DNA of 64,000 nt from the NCBI GenBank assembly GCA_009746045.1, contig RPFO01000002.1:960240-1024239 (forward strand), written 5' to 3'. This DNA comes from Mesostigma viride (lineage: Eukaryota > Streptophyta > Mesostigmatophyceae > Mesostigmatales > Mesostigmataceae). Positions 58,001 through 64,000 of the stretch are shown piece by piece. The position numbers and the translations under genes were made by a program. Each line of letters opens with the position of its first letter. Within the stretch, counting starts at the first letter, position 1. The notes below the pieces were generated by a model. It was not told the DNA's origin and ran no database searches. It worked only from the letters and a program-made list of their open reading frames with translations.

Positions 58001-61000
58001 ATGCTGCTCTCCCCGCTCCTTCCCTGCTTTGGATTCGGTGGCCCTCACCCAAAACCTGACCTCTGAAATTGGGGGAAAAGCTGCCCGCAACCCAAAAACT
58101 GCACCAAGCCGTCTATTCCCCCCCCCCCCCCCCCCCCAAATGCACCGGATGCGTATACTTCATGCGTCGTGAAGGACGTGACATGGTGACTTGTCAAAGC
58201 CACCACGTTGTGTGTGGTCATTTTTTTTTTGGGGGGGGGGGTAGGTCTTACCCTTTCTCTTTTTTTTTTTTTTTTGTTGTTGTTTCGGCTTACCCTCGTT
58301 CCTTTGGCCTTTCCTAACTGCAGCTTGCCTTCGGCCATTCGTTTGCTGTTTCCTTTCTGCCCGGAAACGGTGGGCTTGGCGGCTTGTGGCATTTTGTGGG
58401 CATACGGCGCCCCTACGCGTGGGCATAACTATGATGTGTAATGTTTTGGCATGTCTTGACTGGTGGGACGGGCACACCATCCATGTGGGCTGGTGCTGTG
58501 CGCCTTGTGGGCATGTCCCCTGTGGCGTGCGTCGTGTGCGGATGTCCCCTGTGGCGTGCGCCAGATTGAGCTTCGGTTTGAGCTGGGCGAGGAGACGACC
58601 GCATGCACGACCACGCAGCACTACTCGCTGCTGGGCAAGGAAGGTGGGTGAGATGCCTGTGGCTAATTGGTGTGAGATGGGACCGGGAGTGTTGGGCAAG
58701 CAAGGTGGTTGACATGCCCGTGGCTAATATGGTGTGGGATGGGAGCGGGCAAGGAAGGCAGGTGCCGGCCAGGGATGCTGTTCCATAGTGTGGTGTGAGA
58801 TGGAGCAAGGGGTACCGGGCAATGAAGGCGGGGAACCAGCCTTTGATGATTGGGGTGTGAGGTGGGCCCTGATAGCCATTGCGCGGCGTGACGTGGGACA
58901 GTGTGCGCTTTGGACATGATGTGGTGGGCAAGGAAGGGGGGTAGCCAGCGGTTGGACAGGGTGGTGTGGACGTTTGAGCAAGGCACAGTCGCACTCTCTA
59001 TGCTCCCAAGTGGGAAGGGCGTCACCTGTTGAGAACATGGCAGTATGACGAGCAGCACGCCAGCCCGACTGTTGATACCAAAGTGGCATAGGATAGTGTT
59101 TTGTCGTTGTGGCTGCCACACGTGCTTTATTTTTCTGGCTTGACATATAGATGCGCAAGAAAATATGCCAACCCATGCTGAACATATGTGTCTCACCTTC
59201 TCATGTTCGTGAGGCCCTAGACACACACTCACACACCTCTTGTAAGCGCATACTTGCCTTTCGTTGGTTCTTGTCTGCCACATCCTGTCCTTGACCGCGT
59301 AAAATGTTTCCCCCTTCTTCATGGTCACCTCCATTGTAATCTCTAATGGTTATGCTCAAACTATAACAGTACAAGAAGCTAAAGGTGGTTCATCCCCAAC
59401 TAACTGGCAGCCCCTTTCTTCATGGTCGTCTCCCTTATACTCTCTCCCTTATACTCTCTCCCTTATACTCTCTCATGGTTCATTCCCTTTCCCAATAACA
59501 GGCAGCCCCTTCTTCATGGTCGTCTCCCTGATAATTTCTCATGGTTCGTCCCCTTTTCTGAATAACAGGCAGCCCCCTCGTCCTGAACGGGGAAGAGATG
59601 AAGCTGCTGTCGGTGTCTCTGAACGGGGCCCCCTTGAAGGTGAGGGCCGCAAATGGTACAAGGTGAAGGTAAACATTACAAATGTAGGTTAGATTCCGAT
59701 AGATAAGCACTCGTTGGTACAAGGTGAAGGTAAACATTACAAATGTATGTTAGATTCCGATAGATAAGCACTCGTTGGCTGTGTCTTGGAAGACTAGCAT
59801 CCGGGTTTCGTCCAGCCTGTCCTAGTGTCCTTGCCACGGCGTTATGGCCATGTGTGTTCATTCCCCGAGGGCTTGTTGCCCATGAAACCCAGAAAGCATA
59901 ATTGCATTTTGTCCTTGTTTAGCATAAACGCGGATGCTTACTACCATCATGGTGGTTTTGGTGTATGTTGTTATACAATGCACTTAAGTTAACAAACACG
60001 CACTTAAGTTAACGGACGCGGTATCATCTTTCAGGTCATTGTGTGAGGTCCTGCGTATTCTTGTCATTGGTATTTGTCGTCCGCCTTTGGGGTATTGTTG
60101 CTGCAAACAGAGGCATGTATTAACAATGCATTTGATGGTGTGACGTACGCTGGTTGTAACAACCACTACACCCATGGCCAGCTATGTTTACCTGCCATGT
60201 TGCGCGAGCTGGCATTCTTGCAAGGAGTCCTATTGAGTATGTCTATGCTGACCATTACGACTGCGGTTTGGTTGGTGTTCTAAGATCAAGGTGGTCAACT
60301 TTTGGTAATGCTGTGGACAAGTTGATCGTTTAACCGTGCTTCACTTTGCGTTTATTCTTGCATTTGTTGGTTAGTAGTGGTCACTTTACAACTACTAACG
60401 CCATTGTGTGACTTTGTGCAACATCACTGTACCACTATTAACGCGATTGTGTGCTGTCGACCACTAAATATAGACGATGGTCCCACGACCCTCACTGCTA
60501 TCTGCCCCACGTTGTTGATACTGGTTCCGTCACGTGTGCGCGCAGGAGTCGGAGTACAGCGTGACCAAGAAGTTCTTCACGCTGCACAAGCCACCCGCAG
60601 GGGACTTCACGCTGACGTTTGTCACCGAGCTGCAGCCGCAAAACAACGCGTCCCTTGAGGTGGGTCAATTGGGGTTGATTTCATCCATTAGTGTTGATGG
60701 AATGCATTAGGTCTGCTTCAATGGTCTTTCACTCTCATCCACTAGTAAATTGCGCAGCTGTCCTTATAGTGGTATGGATATAGTACTATGTTCATCGCCG
60801 AGTGAATATCGCCGCATGTTGAAGTGCTTCAGTCTGCGGTTGTTAAGTCAACCGTCAGGTATATCAGATGAAATGACATGGAACGTTGCTTGAACATTAT
60901 GGTCATCTCATACGTAATGGGGATGTGGGTGAAACCTGGGTATGCCCCTAAAACCCCTCAGGCTCCGGGAGAGGCCTGTATATTCTCCCAAACTGGTGCC

Positions 61001-64000
61001 TCTAAATGTGTGTGTTCCAAGCCTATCTGTGGTCTCTGGACCATGGGGCAGCCTTACTCCATCCGCTATGAGCGATCAGCCATGCTTGCCCATGCAGAGA
61101 GCCACTCTCTGCTGAGACGCCATCATGCCCTAGCCATTGCCTAGCCATGATCATCTTCCACCCCATGTCCACAACTTTGCACAGCTGCTGGAATACATGG
61201 TGGTGCAGGCGCACCTCAATTGTGCACCCCGAGTAGGTGGAAGTTTACATCCCCAACGTGCCGGTTGTAGCTCAGAATGTATGGAAAACCATATGCCCCT
61301 TCTCAGGGATATGTGTTACATATCCTCCCCACGGAGGTATGTTCTTAATTAATTCTTAATTAATTTACAAATGCGTAATGGAGTGGATGCACCTAGTGGC
61401 AGAGCAGACCGCAAGCACGCCGCTAGGGCGGCGCTTGAATGTGCGCTGTAAGTCAAAGGGTTTTGCCTATAACCTTGACCGTTCTAGGTGATTAATACCG
61501 TACAACCTTCATCAGACTGGCTGCATTTTTTCTGTGTGGGAGGATGTCGTTAATGAGTTGGCCTTGATCATGGAATGGTAGATGGAGCGGTCCATTAACT
61601 TGCCAAGGATGCACTCGTGCCAGGTGCCGACTGACACAGTGGACAGGGCCTATGGCTTGCTCCATCCACCATTCCGAGCGAAAAGCCACTCCACGAGACC
61701 TTTCCGTGCAGAGAAATGGCCAGTGATCTGATGCACGTTATACGCCAGGGTCTTTAATGGGTGAATATTTCGCAACAAACTGCGCGTATGCGATGGCTTT
61801 ATCTTCATTTTGCATATTCAATAGCTATTATTTTTATAATAATAATTATTGTTATTATTATTGTTGGTGTTATTATTGTAGTAATCATTATTATTATTGT
61901 TATTATTATTACTATTATTATTACTATGCTGTACTTTTCTGTAGCTTGGAGGGCTTGAACCTGAACAAGCTAACGGATGACTGCAATCTGCAAGGAATGC
62001 CGCTTTGCAGACCTTCAACTGCGGTTTCTGACAAGGCACTGGAAACACAAAGTGTAACCAGAAAGTGTCCACAAAGTGTAACCACAAAGTGTAACCACAA
62101 AGTGTAACCAGAAAGTGTCCACAAAGTGTAACCACAAAGTGTAACCACAGACTGCAAACACAAACTGTAAACACAAAGCTATGCAGTTGTTCGAGGGTGT
62201 CTCCCAAGGTATTCGGTGTCTACTATCTCGCAGCTTAGGAGGACATCAGCGCAACCATGCTGGCTACGGTGTCCGCGTCATGTCCGCTACACTCGGTGGC
62301 TTTGTATAATCACGAACCCTTTGCCCACCCCGTGCCCACCGAGTCCATGGGGGCCTGGATCTTCAATCTCTGGCCTCATACTTTTCCTGGGAAACATCAT
62401 CGCGATGCAGTATTTGCGGCTGAACGTAACAAGTTTTATGCTGACCTGACCGCACAACCTTCCTTCCCATGATGACATGATGGCAGGGCTTGTACAAGTC
62501 GGGCGGCAATTTCTGCACCCAATGCGAGGCGCTGGGCTTCCGCAAGATCACGTACTGGCAGGTACCTGCCCGCCATGCCCAGCGATGGGTGCCCTTGGCA
62601 AGATGCCTTAGCTGCACAGATGTCATAGATTGAGGATTTTCGGGTATTTGTTTTCCTGCAGAGATTGTCAGTGCTCGGCCAGTTTGGTGACATGCTGATA
62701 TTTGAGAGCGACAGTTCGTTTTAGAACAAAATATAGAAAGAGAAGGAGAACGATTTAGTAATGGCATACTAATAATAGCTAGCATCTGCTGCACGAGCTG
62801 CCTCCTTGTCACTAGGCCCGGCTGGATGTGTTGCTTCGGTATATGATGACTGTCGTGGGCGACGAGGCCCTTCAGTTCTTGATCTTTCTTTGAATTCTAC
62901 TAGTAAAATATTAGTAAGATAATACTGCGAACAGCATATTTTGTACTGAATACAATATACTGCTACCAACATAGTTTAGTACTACTACACGTATAATAGC
63001 TGGCATATGCTGCAGTCTCTGGCGCCCCTCACAACCAGGACCGGCCGGGCGGAGTGTGCTAGGATGCCACCACTATTGCGGGCGATAATTATATTAGTCT
63101 TAATGGAATATAACAGCAGTCTAATACTAGCAAGCGTATGCTGCGATACCTGCTCTCTCACCAGGACCGACCAGACGTCATGTCCAAGTACAAGACCACC
63201 TTGAAGGGCGACAAGGCATCACAGTGTGATCAGACTAACAGATCACATGTATTCTAGCATGTCACACTTATACTAGCAAACCATATGCCGCGCTGCCCCA
63301 CTCCCTCGTCCCCCAGGACCGGCCAGACGTCATGTCCAAGTACAAGACCACCATCGTGGGCGACAAGGCCAAGTACCCGGTGCTGCTGTCCAACGGAAAC
63401 CTGATCGAGTCGGGCGACGCCGAGGTGAGGCTGCCCTTGTTCATGGTGGTTGTAAAGCTAAACCATGATAAAGCATGCAGAACCATCTGGTGAACGGTAC
63501 CCTAATTGAGTCGGGCAATGCCGAGGTGATGCGTGCGCGTGCGTGCTTGCTGTGCTGAGGTGAGGCTTTACTAAATACTTAGGGCAGCGATTAGGGGTTG
63601 GATTGGTGGGCGATGCTGAGGGGAGGGTGTAGCAAGTGTTGTGGTGGCGAGGCGAGGCGTGTGCATGCGTAGCTCTGTTGGGAGATGTCAAGGTGAGGTG
63701 TGCGTGAGGTGTGGTGTTGCGGGTGATGCCGAGCTGCCATGCCTTTGCAAGGCACCCACCTATCCAGCGGTTGTACTGTTGTGTGCAACGGTCGTTATCG
63801 TATCGTGCGCAAGTGCAGCTATGGCGGGAGGTGCATGTGTTTGGTCCCAGATGGTTTCATGCCTGTGTTTGGTCACTCTCCATGCATGGATTATGGTAGC
63901 AGTTGCATCGAATGCCATCCCATTTCTTCGAAGGGGATGTATGAAGTCCATCGCCGGGAGTTGACGAATGGGGGATTGCAGCAGCTGTAGGACCAAGTTT
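55062..64000 (+). CDS. Organellar aminopeptidase N (M1 metallopeptidase), N-terminal part; runs off the window
   Basis: A Zn-dependent exopeptidase that removes N-terminal residues from peptides; plant homologues act in organelles. Nine exons join in frame: 55062–55210, 56210–56252, 56438–56488, 57383–57520, 58565–58643, 59569–59639, 60546–60659, 62487–62561 and 63317–63424 (276 codons). The first three exons and the start of the fourth make an Arg/Ser/Ala-rich, acid-poor leader ([36 protein letters not shown]), a likely plastid or mitochondrial transit peptide. The enzyme then begins: [74 protein letters not shown], then [20 protein letters not shown] and [14 protein letters not shown]. The order matches M1 PepN. 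The catalytic GAMEN and HExxH motifs lie beyond the window. 63425–64000 is intron with no further exon seen. An alternative first exon is possible at 55972–56019. Confidence 0.92.
60921..61373 (+). mobile_element. 453-bp retroelement insertion in a PepN intron
   Basis: Flanked by CGTAATGG (60913–60920 and 61374–61381). Its 3' part resembles the ORF1-unit UTR (TAGCCATGATCATCTTCC) and ends with the hairpin CCTCC-CCAC-GGAGG (61324–61337) and CTTAATTAATT repeats. Its 5' part is shared with 46550–46760. No ORF, so it is a non-autonomous element using the LINE-A-type 3' end. Confidence 0.8.
61815..61930. repeat. ATT/TTA microsatellite in a PepN intron
   Basis: Imperfect (TTA)n/(ATT)n run with GTT interruptions. 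Confidence 0.9.
62045..62175. repeat. AAAGTGTAACCAC tandem repeat in a PepN intron
   Basis: Units ACAAAGTGTAACC, AGAAAGTGTCC and degraded ACAAACTGTAA alternate in a two-level pattern (a block of about 47 bp repeated at 62060 and 62107). Confidence 0.9.
62775..63230 (+). pseudogene. Three decayed tandem copies of PepN exon 9 with its upstream intron edge
   Basis: Before the intact exon (63317–63424), weaker versions of its 3' splice site and start occur at about 62812–62870, 63036–63090 and 63165–63218. The last still encodes [19 protein letters not shown] but lacks the rest of the exon and a donor. Each is preceded by CTAGCA…TATGCTGC-type intron sequence, so the duplicated unit included intron. 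A fifth, partial copy ([14 protein letters not shown]-like) follows at 63479–63525. Confidence 0.75.

Noticed and set aside
63165-63218. Alternative PepN exon
   Set aside because: It has an acceptor and the first codons, but no donor and only about half of the exon, so it is treated as a decayed copy.

Overview
This is nuclear DNA of a eukaryote. Two host genes at the right end are split by GT–AG introns; the left three quarters is nested transposable elements, minisatellites and hexanucleotide arrays. The two host proteins (eIF3 subunit c and an organelle-type M1 aminopeptidase N whose conserved blocks read like the plant/green-algal enzyme) suggest a photosynthetic green-lineage protist, probably a green alga. 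That placement is inference; no rRNA or organelle marker is present.

Layout. 1–9645: nested non-LTR retrotransposons. Units carrying only an ORF1-type nucleic-acid-binding protein lie in and beside fragments of reverse-transcriptase (RT) units, and several insertions have readable target-site duplications (TSDs). A 1.4 kb DNA element with inverted ends sits at 4471–5862. 10805–27188: two head-to-tail copies of an 8.2 kb DNA transposon, separated by 3 bp and apparently identical outside a GGGA/GGAT minisatellite. Each copy holds a short plus-strand gene and a split, frameshifted transposase-like gene on the minus strand. 27881–38152: an 8.55 kb DNA transposon with 27 bp inverted ends. It carries long hexanucleotide arrays, a 297 bp-arm palindrome, a degraded transposase-like gene, a 650-residue unknown gene and a 172 bp tandem repeat, and is itself split by a 1.7 kb TTAA-flanked element. 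38153–48026: more retroelement fragments, a tRNA-like SINE and several nested insertions with TSDs.

48534–64000 is the host gene pair. eIF3c (minus, five exons, about 1012 aa) and PepN (plus, nine exons seen, continuing beyond the window) are divergent and share a 435 bp intergenic region. Their introns have collected minisatellites, a retroelement insertion and decayed copies of one PepN exon.

Three signals stand out. (1) A 3'-terminal hairpin occurs in at least 14 retroelement ends of different families, and its outer base pair is seen in all four Watson–Crick forms, always beside an (AATT)n-like tail. (2) An 18-bp sequence, CAAGGAGACAACCAGCGC, recurs eight times and in four places lies between direct copies of its flanks; it is either a tiny insertion of unknown origin or an assembly/linker artefact. 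(3) The ORF1-only units begin at a constant 5' end and finish with the same hairpin type as the RT units, which suggests a split, trans-mobilised LINE system.
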